From positions 2,666,001-2,730,000 of the forward strand of contig CP084620.1 of assembly GCA_025917655.1 (NCBI GenBank): 64,000 bases of DNA, in the 5' to 3' direction. Below, in pieces: positions 1 through 10,113 of the stretch. A program made the position numbers and the translations under genes. The notes below the pieces were generated by a model. That model made no database searches. It was given only the letters and a program-made list of their open reading frames with translations, and had not been told where the DNA came from. Source of the stretch: Chlorella sorokiniana (Eukaryota; Chlorophyta; Trebouxiophyceae; Chlorellales; Chlorellaceae). Positions within the stretch are counted from its first letter, which is position 1; each line of letters begins with the position of its first letter.

Positions 1-164
1 GAGGGACAGGCCGCCTGGCCACGGCAGATGGCAGGAGATGGCAGGGCACGCCAGGGGCAGAGGTGCTGCAGCCGAAGGGCGGCGCGCGCTGCCTGCGAGC
101 GTCGTGGCTTGGCTTTTCTGCCGCTGTACCTCACCCCCTTTACTTGGTCCCCCTCCCGATGCAG

Positions 165-323
165 GGCTACAAGTTTGTGGTCGGTGAGCGGCCGCAGCGA
201 ACAGCGCCGCGAGGCTGCGTGCCGCTGACGCCTGAACAGCTGGCGGCTGAGCGCGCGCGGCGGGCAGCAGCAGCAGCCGACGGCGACGGCGCCGCCGCCG
301 ACCTACCCGCGCTGTTTGAATGA
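165..323 (+). CDS. 3' terminal exon of an unidentified gene, cut by the left edge
   Basis: A pyrimidine-rich stretch ending in GATGCAG (158-164) looks like an intron acceptor, followed by an open frame that begins GYKFVVGERPQ and stops at 321-323. About 52 residues are visible. The end is charged and Ala-rich (a run of Arg and Ala, then DGDGAAADLPALFE). The remainder of the gene lies left of the window. No family can be recognised from this tail, so I assign no function. The reading frame and the acceptor fit each other, but the call rests only on these features. Confidence 0.45.
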   Translation, partial: GYKFVVGERPQRTAPRGCVPLTPEQLAAERARRAAAAADGDGAAADLPALFE

Positions 324-755
324 CCGGCAGCACCCAGGCGCAGCGATCTGCAATCGTTGTGCGCTTTGCCGGTCATCAGTTAGGCAGCAGAGAACCCCTT
401 TTCCACAAACTGAACTGGTAAATTGTGAGAGGCAACAGTTGGTTTGTTGTACACAGCATGGATGCAGATCTCATCATGTCCAGGGCAGAGTAGTGCGGAA
501 AATCTGGGGAAACGGGAGTGCCAGGCAGGGTGACGGCATGGGCCTCGCTGCGGCAGCCAGTTTGCTGCCGCCAGCAAGGCTGCTTTGGCAGCTGCCTTCA
601 GTCTGGGCACACGAGGCAGTAGTTTATGATTGGGGGAACATGTCAAAGCAGCGCCATGCACGGGAAGCAGGGGTGTGTTTCTCCTCGGGCCGTGCCCCGC
701 ATCATGGCTGCATGGCTGCGAGTCACCGCCCCGCTTCCTGCACGGGCGATCGTCG
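324..755. other. Convergent intergenic spacer
   Basis: This stretch lies between the stop of the + gene at the left edge and the stop of the - strand coiled-coil gene. It should hold both 3' untranslated regions. I see no TGTAA motif that clearly belongs to either gene and no other feature. Confidence 0.4.
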
Positions 756-3700
756 TCAGGCCCGCTGCACCCGCGGCGCCGGCTTGCGCCCGTTGGCCTG
801 GGCCGGCTGCTGCAGCAGCGCCTGGCTGAAGGTGACCACCGGCACGTCCACGCCTGCTGTTGCCGCGCCGCCGTTGGGCACAGGCGGCGGCGCCGCCGTG
901 GCGGGCTCTGGGCCAGGCTCCGCCGCCGGTGCGGCGACGGTGGACGGCAGAGCAGAGGCCGGCGCGATGGGCGATGTCGGGCCCACGGGCTTGTGGTTTG
1001 AGGGGAGGAGAGCATGGCGGGGGCATGGAGGTGCGCCCGACCAGCGGCGACGGCACCTCCAGCGTGCTGCTCCCCACCATGGCGGCGATCTGGGCATCCT
1101 TGCGCTGGTTCTCCGCCTCCAGCGCCGCCAGCCGAGCCTCCAGCGCGCTGACGTCGGCCGCCCCGGCGCCGAGGAGGCGTCCGCCAAGGGAGCGCGCGCG
1201 GACGGCGGCGCTTCGGGTGCGGATTCAGCGGGCGGCGCCACGTAGCTGCCGTCCCGTATGGCGGCCAGCAGCGCGCCAGCCTCCGCGGCCCGCGCCTCCA
1301 GCCCCGCCAGGTACTCTGGCGGCGGCGGCTGGAAGCCGGGCAGGCGCTGCATGAGCGGCAGGCGCTGCCGGTAGGCCGCCACCGCCGAGCGAGCCGACTC
1401 CGCCGCCGCCTCGGCCGCAGCGAGCACCTCCTGCACAGCGTGTGAGGACCCCGGTGTGCGTGAACACATTCCAGCCAGGTCGGAACCCCGCCGCACTCAC
1501 GCAATTCCCTGAACAGCCCCCTGTGCGCTTGCTCGCCAGGCGTGCAGAGGCGGACCAAAGGCGGACGCTGTGTGGCAGCAAGCAGCCGTCCCCCAAACAG
1601 CCGTCCCCGTCGTGCAGCACCGCCAATTCCCCCCCCCCCGCTGCTGCGCCCACCTTGACGTTGGCCTCCGCTGTGGCGCGCTGCTTGGCAAAGGTCTTGG
1701 GGTCCCCCAGCCCCAGCCTGGCGGCCTGCTCGCCCTGCTTGATAGCCTGCGGGTGGTGGGGGGCAGGGAACAGGCATCAAAGCAGAGGCGGCCCGGCGGC
1801 TCTAAGCGGCCTGGCGGCTCTCAAGCGCTGAGGTGCCAGTCTGAACCACGGCATGCACTCCCAACACCACCTTTCCGCTGCCAGGCAGGTGAAAGGGACC
1901 AGAGGCCAGCTCTGTGCTGGGTTCACAACAGCGTGCCCGGGAGGGGCCGCCCGCCATACTAAGTGTCACCCGGAGCAGCAGCCAGGTCTGCCCTTACCGA
2001 GGCTGGCCGGCGGCGGCTGCGCCACCGCCGCCGCTGCCGCCGCGCCGCCGCTACCCCGCTTGCTGCCCGTGCCCCGGCCCCCCCCCCCCACACACACACA
2101 CACACACACACCACTACCACACACACACACCACCACCACCACACACACACACACCTTTTCCAGCCGCTCCCTGAAGAAGCGCGCCTTGGCCCCCAGCTCA
2201 TGCAGCTGCTGCAGCCCCAGCTCCAGCGCCTGCCCCACCGCCCCCGCCAGCTTGGCCGGCACCTCCCCCGCGCCAGCGCCCGCCCAGCGCGCCGCCGTCG
2301 GCCGCGGGCGCCGCCGCCGAGGCGCCGCCGCCGCCCCGCAGCTGCGTGGCCAGGCCGTCCAGCGCGGCCAGCCCGCCCCGCAGAGCAGCCGCCACCTGCG
2401 TGGTTATACACATACACATGCACACACTTGATGCCAGCACTGTGCCGTCTGTCTGCCAGGCACGGAGGTGAGCAATCGTAACGAGGGTGGCTTGTCGCGA
2501 TTAGGATGGGTGTGCGACGTGCACAGCGCACACAGCGTCGGCATGCTGCAAAGGGGTGCTGCCGTTGCCTCCGCATCTGGCATCTGGGCCGGCCAAAGGG
2601 CGCACCTGCTCCGGGGCGGCCCCACGTCGAGCTTGCCGCTGCGGATGGCCTCCAGCCGCAGCTCATGGTGCTGCGCAGCGGCGGCGCGGCGCTGCCGTAG
2701 ATCCCCCGCCTCCCGCTTCAGGGCCGCCAGCTCAGCCTCCAGGCTGGCGATGCGCCCCTCCACCTCCGCCAGGCGGCCCTGCAGCAACCAAGCACGGCGT
2801 GCGCAGCGGGAAGGGTGCTCGAACAGCCAAAAGCAGGAGGGGCAGGGCAAAGCGCACAGGCAGAGTGTGCAGGCGGCGAGTGTAGTTGTAGAGGCAGGCA
2901 AACGCTGCGGCTGCTTCTCACCGCCGCGGCGGCGTCCTCCCTCCGATGCGTGGCCTCCGCCTCTGCCGCCTGCTCTGCTGGACTGAGCTGCGGCTTGGGC
3001 GGCGCCTCCGCGATCTGTGCTTAAAGTGAGACAGCAAGCGCTCAACTCAGCAAAATTTAGCCATCACACGTGCACCATTTCTTGCACTGCAACACCAGCC
3101 TCCACACCCTTCACCCACTGCGGGCCCTCCCACCAGCACCCACCTGCAGGCGAGCCGCCAGCAAGGCACGCAGCTCGTCGAGGGCCCTGACAGCGGCGGC
3201 GGCCCCGGCGCCACCGCCGCGTCCGCAGCACCGCCGGCGGGCCGCAGCAGGTCCAGCTGGGCGCACAGCAGGCCCAGCAGGCCGCCGTACGCCTTGGCCT
3301 GCTCCCGCGGCTGGGCCAGCCCTGCCAGCCGCGCCTCCTGCCGCTCCAGCTCGGCCTCCAGCCGCCTGAGCGCCGCCGCTGGCGGCTCGGACGCCTTGCT
3401 GGCGGGCGGCTTGGGCACGCCGGAGCGCAGCAGGACCAGCGCCGCCGCCGCTGCGCGCTTGGCGGCAGGCGTGGGCGCCCGCTGGTCTGCCGCGCAGGCC
3501 TGGCCCAGGCCCGCCACGGCGGCGACCAGCGCAGCAGTGTAGGCCGGCGGCGCCGCCGGGTGCGCCACGGCCGCCAGCAGCTGCGACAGGCCGTGCGCGT
3601 CTGCAGGCGCAGTGCCGCGCTCCAGGCAGCCGTCGAACAGCAGCTCCAGTGCGTGGCTGCCCAGCAGCACCTGCAGCAAGCGCGCGGGGGTTGCAGGCAG

Positions 3701-4348
3701 CAAGAGCATAGGCGGGGGGAGGCAGCTGAGCAACCCCACAACCGTGCGGCTGCGCCCAGGGCTAAGCCACCACGCTGTGCCAGCTTGCAGCGCTAGCAGC
3801 AGAGTTGCAAGCAATGGGTTGAGAGATGTCAGGCAGAGGTGCTGCAACCACCAATCAGCGAGCAGTCAGCGTGGACCAAGCGGGTCGGGTCATCCCCCAC
3901 ACCTGCTTGAAGTCCACGAGCTGGCTTCCATCGCTGTACAGCGTATCCCCATGCAAGATCTGCACGGGTAAGAACACCGCATGTCGATGCCAGCAGCAAC
4001 TATGACAGGCAGCAGGGCGTGCGCAGCCAGCAGGAAGAGCGGCTGTGCGTCGCGAGGCTCGCCCACCTGGTCGGTCCACTGCAGGGCCAGGGCTCCCCAC
4101 TCGCCCGCTCCTGTCGCAACAACCGCTGCCTCCAACGCCTGACCCGCATCTTTTGCGCTCTGGAGCTTCGGAGGCTCCGATGCTGCCGGCACAACTGGCG
4201 CCGCGGTGATCGGAGCCTCTGATCCCTCCGGCACTAGCGATGGCTGCGAGCTCTTCTTCTTATTCTTCTTCTTTGCCTTTCCGGAGAGGACTGTGGGCTG
4301 CTCTGCCCCGCCAGCTAGCAGGTCGAAGGCGTTTCTGACTGCCGCCAT
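756..4348 (-). CDS. Large coiled-coil protein, function unknown
   Basis: The likely start is the ATG at 4348, giving MAAVRNAFDLLAGGAEQP, soon followed by a very basic patch, GKAKKKNKKKSS. Downstream exons on the same strand carry heptad-like coiled-coil pieces. These include LRRLEAELERQEARLAGLAQ (about 3290-3370), LAEVEGRIASLEAELAALKR (about 2710-2780) and ALEARLAALEAENQRKDAQI (about 1090-1150). The C-terminus is rich in Pro and Ala and ends VPVVTFSQALLQQPAQANG and a few further residues before the stop at 756. An exon at about 3150-3670 is Ala/Leu-rich and probably alpha-helical. Exon edges were not all fixed, and the frame changes near 1150-1210 without an obvious intron. The N-terminal start plus basic patch recalls plant coiled-coil proteins, but I cannot name the family. 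A tethering or scaffold role would be a guess. Confidence 0.6.
2088..2156. repeat. (CA)n and (ACC)n microsatellite in an intron
   Basis: A C-run is followed by alternating CA repeats, ACCACC units and again CA repeats. It lies in an intron of the coiled-coil gene. Open frames across it encode only His/Thr or Val/Cys runs and are not genes. Confidence 0.8.
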
Positions 4349-4598
4349 CGTGCGGGGAAAGGTTTCGTGCCAATCGGGAGCAACGGTGCAGTGCAAACCG
4401 AAGGGGCCATGAGGCACTGGGGTTGAGGAGGTGGCGGCACGCATCGCTCACAGCGCTCCACCGTACCGTCCTCCCCTCTTGCCTGCGCAGACATGACAGC
4501 AGCTATTGACATATGCGTACTGCATCTGTGAACAATATGTGTGCGTGTGCCCACAAGATACGAAGCAACAACGTGAATGCATGAGGACCAACGGGAGC

Positions 4599-4778
4599 TC
4601 AAACGTCGGGGTATCGTGGCGGCGCCTCAGCCTGCCCCAGCTGCCGCTCACGCTCCCGCCTGCGGACAAGCTCCTGCTGTGCCCGCTGAGCGGCCCGTTC
4701 ATTGTACAGCGCATCGTACATCCAGACGGTTCCTGCTGCGCCGACGGTCAGGACCAAGATGTTGCCGCGGGTAAGGCT
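4599..4778 (-). CDS. Small single-pass membrane protein, C-terminal exon
   Basis: Read on the - strand, TTGCAG at 4784-4779 provides an acceptor. The exon opens SLTRGNILVLTVGAAGTVW, a hydrophobic helix, followed by MYDALYNERAAQRAQQELV and an Arg/Glu-rich tail (RRRERERQ) ending PPRYPDV at the stop. No ATG opens this frame directly upstream, so at least one 5' exon lies between about 4800 and 5250 and was not placed. The layout (short N-terminus, one helix, long charged amphipathic helix) resembles small accessory subunits or assembly factors of organelle membrane complexes. That is inference only; I do not recognise the family. Confidence 0.5.
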   Translation of the reverse strand, partial: SLTRGNILVLTVGAAGTVWMYDALYNERAAQRAQQELVRRRERERQLGQAEAPPRYPDV

Positions 4779-5289
4779 CTGCAACAAGCGGGCGGAACCA
4801 GGGTGACGTGTGATGGCCAGGCCAGGCAGTGCACAGAGCGCCGGCTTGAGACCCCCTCGCAGGAGCAAGCTTTTATAGGAAGCAAGTGGTTTCAAGCATT
4901 CAGGCTGTTGCTGGAAAAGGCCGGCTCAACCGCCTGCCTTGGCTGCACCCAGCTGCCATCCCTGGTGAGCGCACCAGCCCGCCTGGCAGCTTGAGCACAC
5001 CATGGCTGTCTGTATGGCCAGCACCTGCTGCATCCGAGTGAACGGGGCGCAGAGGCGAGTCTCTTGCGAGAGAAACCCTTCGGCTGGCTGCAGGGCTGGC
5101 GACGGCACGCAACAGGCGCAGTGCAGGCTGCATTGAGAAACACCAGGGAGGCCAGGAGGAATCGGATTGTAGAAGGTGTTGAGCTGACGTGGCACTACTC
5201 TTCTTGCCCTGAATCCTCCTTGTTCGCAGCCTGCAGTCAAGTCCTGGACCCTTCACAGTTTTCCAACCCAGTTCTCCACACTTTGCTAC

Positions 5290-7526
5290 ATGTTGCGCTC
5301 GTCACGCAGTGTGGCGGGCCTGTGCCGCCGAGCCGCAAGCGCCCTAGCACGGCGCGGCGGTGCGGGTCCTGCCCCGCAGCAGCAGCGGTGAGGGATGGGA
5401 GGGCTGGGGGTGAACGCTGAGGGGCGTCCAAGGCTGAGTCAGCCAGCAACCCGAGGCTCCGACGAGGGGGCGACCCCCTGCGTCCAGGCTGCACCGCCAG
5501 CCCTGGCCAGCCCAGCAGTGTTGCCCCCTGCTCTGCCTTTGCGCTCTGCAACCTGCATGCACACAAGGCTCACGGCTTGCAACCGCATGCCGCCCTGCGC
5601 CTCAACCTTCCTTCCTCTGTCAATGCCCCTGCAGGCAGGGGGTGCGCGCCCGCTGTCACCAGCGCCGCCGCGGGCGCCGCCATCTCCGGCACGATGATGC
5701 GGGTCATGGGGGTGGATGTGCCCTACTCCTACGTCATTGGCACGGGTGGGGGCGACTGGCAGTGGCGTCGCTGCCGCAACAGAAGCCGCGACTGCACCAG
5801 CAGCCACTGCCACATGCCCGCTGGTCTTCTCGGCGGACTGTAATCCAGGGGGTTGCCCCCGCTGGCCCGCCCACCCGGGCAGAGATTCTCCGCTGGCTGC
5901 ACAGCTGGCCATTATGGGCTACAGAGTTTCTGGATCACAGACCCCGGATCCCCGCCCTCCCTCCTGCCCCATGCAGCGCTGCTGGTTGGGTTCGGCGCCT
6001 ACGGCTACGAGACCTTTGTGCTGGCCAGGGAGCGGGGCCAGCCGCTGAGGAGCGAAATCAGCCGCCACCCAGACATCTCCTCCCTCAGGTGGGGTCCTGC
6101 ATATCGTGCTGGCTGCTGCCGCTGGCCAGAGCTTCGCATGCGCAGCTTCCTGGGCTCAGCTCTGTCCGCCAGTGTCGTTTTCTCCTTCTCTCAGCCAGGT
6201 CTACGAGCGCTCACTCACTCTTGCTCTGCCTCCTCCTCCTCCACGCAGGATGACCGACCACAACGGGCGCCCCTTCACCGCGCAGAACTTGCTGGGCCGC
6301 TGGGCACTGATCGATTTTGGGTCGCTTGACCAGCCGGCCGATGTGAAGGGCATCAATTCCATCTGCAGGCAGGCAGCTTTCTTTTTCTTTTGGGAGGATG
6401 TGCCGGGGTGTGTTTCTTCTGGTCAAGGGACAGGGCAGGGCACCTGGCTTGTTCAAGCATTCGGGTGCTTACATTGGTGCTTGAGCAAGATGCTCGGCTG
6501 TGGATCCAACACAGATGCGTTTCACCAGAGCAGGGCAACTTGACTCTGCAGTCAGCTGTAGTGCCCCTGCCATGCTGAGCATGCTGGTGCCAGGCCTGCC
6601 ACCTCAGCGCTCAAGCACAGCAACCGTTCTTTCAACCTCTGCTCTTCACCTCCCTTGCAGGGCGGCCGAGGCGGCGCAGCAGCGCATCGGCGTGGCCGTC
6701 AGCCCTGTCTACCTCAGCCTCAACCCGGCCACCGACCGCCCCGAAGCGCTGAAGCGAGTGGTGCAGGCGTCGGGACACCCGGCGCTGGTGGCGCTGACTG
6801 GGGACGCAGATGGGGTGGGGCCGTGTGTGTGCGCGTGTGTGTGTGGGGGGAGGGCGGGGCAGGGGTTTGTGGGAGGGAACGCAACCAGGTAGCATGCAGT
6901 GCACCCCATGGAGCCAAGCAGCCTTCTGTGCCGGCTCCTCATGTACCAAGCTTTGGGGGGCACCCTCCACCTTCCCGGTCCGGGGCCTGCTGTGCCCGGC
7001 CCTCCAAGAACGTGTGTCTAGCGCTTGGAATCATTCGTGCCCACCATTCACCACCACGCCACCAGGTGTTGGAGTGCGCAAACAAGTTCAAGGGGCAGCA
7101 GAAGGCGGCGGTGCTGGCGGCGGTGAAGGGAGACGAGCAGTACAAGCGGGGCGACGCAACGATGGACGAGTCGTACGTCAGTTCCTACGGTGAGAAGTAG
7201 ATATGGGTTCTGTCTGCATGTTGAGCAGAGACCTGGGGGCCAGCCCAACAGCGCTGCCCTCGTGTATATGTGCATGTTTATGCGCGCACAGCAGTCTGCA
7301 TGTCCGCCTCTTGATGCAGTCATGGGTCGCACATACCACAGCCCCAGTTGTGCCGATATTTTGAGCCGCTGTACCTGACCCTCCTGCCTGCCCGCTGCGG
7401 TACTCTCCTATCCCCCGGCCCGCAGTCTACCTGGTGGCACCCAGCGGCGAGTTTGCCAGCCTGTGGCCCAAGGAAGTGCCCATAGGGCTCCTCTCTGACG
7501 CCGTGTGCCGGGCAATCAAAGAATGA
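5290..7526 (+). CDS. HCC2-like: SCO1/SenC-family protein lacking the copper-binding cysteines (HCC2-like)
   Basis: Seven exons join in frame without a break: 5290-5387, 5639-5745, 5977-6088, 6249-6368, 6661-6814, 7066-7189 and 7426-7526. They give 271 residues. The first exon, MLRSSRSVAGLCRRAASALA, is an Arg/Ser/Ala-rich, acid-poor leader like a mitochondrial presequence. A short hydrophobic stretch (ALLVGFGAYGYETFVLA) follows. The thioredoxin-like SCO domain begins at DHNGRPFTAQNLLGRWALID and runs through SPVYLSLNPATDRPEALKRV and YVYLVAPSGEFASLWPKEV. SCO proteins deliver copper to cytochrome c oxidase through a CxxxC pair and a distal His. Here the CxxxC site reads FGSLDQPADVKG with no cysteine, and the His position reads SSYVYL. 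Arabidopsis HCC2 also lacks the motif and is tied to redox or stress roles rather than direct copper transfer. Intron 4 begins with GC at 6369. Confidence 0.88.
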
Positions 7527-7735
7527 GGCTAGGGACAGCGCCTGCTGGATGATCGTGCTACGCCAGGAAACACGGCTGCTTCCAACCAGCGGCGCCGTTG
7601 TGCGACCCACAAAGTGCCCGCTGCTCAGCAAGCCATCGTTCGTTTGTTGCTAAGCTGCCTGCCTGCCTGCCCCGAGCATCTCAGCTTTGCAATGATGGAA
7701 ATCCATGCAATGGTAACACAGCCGAATAACATAAT

Positions 7736-9818
7736 TCAGGACTTGTGGCGCTGTCGCTTGGGCACCGCGCCTTGCTCCCCACTTGCCGCCACCAACGCCC
7801 TCGCCTGCCGCCGCCGTGGTGCACTCTCACCGGCGGTCGCCTGCCCCTCTGCGGCCAGAGTGCCCTGCCTGGCGGCCGCCTGCAGCAGCTCTTTGTGCTG
7901 CGCCATGAGCGGCTGGCGCACCGCAGCCGGCTGCTTCTCCAGGGCATAGCGCAGCCCCTCACGGTTGAAGTGAGGCAGGTTGGCCTCCACAAACTGCGAG
8001 GGTTGAAAGACGGGGCCAACAACGATGCTTGTCAGCAGCCGTATGGTCAGCAGATGAGATTTCCAAGCTGGCGAAGCGGGCGACCAGGTCAGGATCCCAG
8101 GAGCAGGGCAGCAGTGGCTTGCGGCGCCAGAGTGTCGGCATGCGGCGTGAAGGCGGCGCCCCTGCCCCTGCGCAACAGCGCTGGCCACCATTTTCCCTCG
8201 GCGTCCAATTGGGCCCAACTGCAACTGCATCCCCAAGCCGCGCATCCCCACCTGCAGCATGCGCGCTGAGTTCCCCTTGCCTAGCTCCGCAGCACCCAGC
8301 CAGTGCCTGTCTGCGGAAATGGGGGGGGGTCGTTGCAAGCGGTTTGAGAACGGTATGGCTGCTGCCGCCAAGGGGGAGTACCGTCTACAGGAGGCCAGCA
8401 GCCACCTTTTAATACAGCCGTTGCTGTTGCTCAAGCTGTGGGCGAGTCTGACCGGCTGAAGCCGGGACGCTCACTGTCGACGTTTTGATCTCCCTCATGC
8501 TGAGCTTAAGAGGAGCCAGACAGCGATCGGGGCAGGCAGGCGGCACGCTTGCAACTGCAGCCCGGGCACCTGGGCAAATCGCTCCTGGCCCCGCACCGTC
8601 ACCGCCAGCGCATCCAGCAGGGCAGCTCGGAAGCCGGGGAACACCTGCGGGGCAACGGCTGTCAACTTGTGTCACGGCACGGCGGCCAACCCTGACGTGA
8701 GGCAGCCATCTGGGGTGCAGCAGCGTCAAAGCTGTCTTGGGAGCAGCCTCCATCGCGGCATCCCCTCCTGCACCCTCTCCCCAAACACACATGCCCATGG
8801 TCATACACCCATCCCCACAGCACGTGCCTGTTCATCCGGCAGCTTGGCCAGCGACACAAACGCCACCACTGAGGAGCGACGCAGCCAGAGGTTCTCCTCG
8901 CGGCACCACCCCAGCAGCGCGCGGCTGGCGGCCTCGCCCTCTCCCCGTCGACGCGCAGCAGGCTCTTGAGCATGGGGGTGAGCAGGCGGATGCAGATCCA
9001 ATCGCAGGTCGACCTGGAGGGGCAGGGGGTGCGGGTGGGGTGTGGGGTGTGTGTGTGTTGCTGGTGGTGATAAAGGTGGGTTGGTGTGGGTGGCAGGGGG
9101 CACACGCGCATAAGGAGGCAAAGAAAGTCGGCGGAAGGTGCCGGACAGGAACGATTCAAGCAGGACTGGAGGGCATGGAAGGGTGTCTGGCTTGTGTTGG
9201 CAGCCATGCCGCTCCCTGTGCCTGCCAGCGCCCACCCACCACCAGAACACGTGCCCCTCCAGGTACACCCCCGCAGGTGCTGCAGCTCCTCCTGCCACTG
9301 CGCCGCCAGGCCCGCTCCACCGCGGCGTGGCGCCACATGTTGATGCCCACAAGCTTGTCCTCCTGCCGAGCATGCCAGGCATCAGGGACGGGGGTGGCTG
9401 GGTGGGCAAGGGGAGGTGATCGACGCACATGCTGGGGTATTGTTCCAACCCGATAACAGGCAGCTGGCAGACCAAACAATGTCGCGTTTGCCCAGGCAAG
9501 CAGACGCACCGACAATGGCTGCCGCAGCAGCGCGACGCCCAGCTGGCGCAGCTGCTCAGGGGCCGCTGCCGCTGTGGCCTCATCCCGCAGGAAGGCCTTG
9601 CAGATGGCATCCACGCCCGGCGCCTTGACCCCGCGGTGCGAAATGATGCCCTTCATGTAACCGTCGTAGCCAGCCTTGGTGTGGGGGTCTGCGACGCTGT
9701 CCAGCTGCTGCTGCAGCGCCGACACCCAGGCACTCACGGGCGCAGCGTCCACAGCAGCGGAGTCGGACTCGGCGGCAGCAGCTGATGCGCTGGCCCTGCT
9801 CCTGGAGCCCCGGCCCAT
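7736..9818 (-). CDS. AlkD-like DNA alkylation repair protein (HEAT-like repeats)
   Basis: Starting at the ATG at 9818 (MGRGSRSRASASAAAAESD), the N-terminal exon gives SAWVSALQQQLDSVADPHTK, then AGYDGYMKGIISHRGVKAPG. These match the opening helices of the DNA alkylation repair family (PF08713). Later exons give DKLVGINMWRHAAVERAWRR, then CREENLWLRRSSVVAFVSLA with the typical WLRR core, and SFVEANLPHFNREGLRYALE near the C-terminus, which ends RQRHKS at the stop. AlkD-type enzymes excise positively charged alkylated bases by backbone contacts from HEAT-like helices. An upstream frame extension to 9956 might encode an organelle leader. In the exon near 8940 the frame changes by one base at the CCCC run 8943-8946. 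Overall order of motifs supports the family well; exact exon edges are partly unresolved. Confidence 0.78.
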
Positions 9819-10113
9819 GAGCGCGATGTGGGTGCTCTGGGGTGCGATCACCGAGCTACAGTGAACTGCAGATAACCTCTTAGCTGCGCAAACACCGCAC
9901 GAGTGTACACGCTGCAGCTGTAGGGCGCGTGCAGCGAGGCACCCGACGCCCGGCATGTGTCAAGTGGCTTGTGATCCTGTTTGCAAGCAACTCAAATGTC
10001 ACCACGAGCGATTTCGGCTGTCCACGATTGCACAATCACCCTGACGTGGCAAGCCCTCGCTTTCAGCGGGCCTTTGAGATTCCGACACGGCATCCACCGC
10101 TTTGAATCGCGTC

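Noticed and set aside
380-1780. Long - strand open frame of 466 codons
   Set aside because: It crosses the coiled-coil gene's real exons in another frame and is Arg/Pro/Cys low complexity. High GC makes long chance frames common here.
1959-2666. Open frames rich in Val/Cys or His/Thr
   Set aside because: They are translations of the (CA)n microsatellite in an intron.
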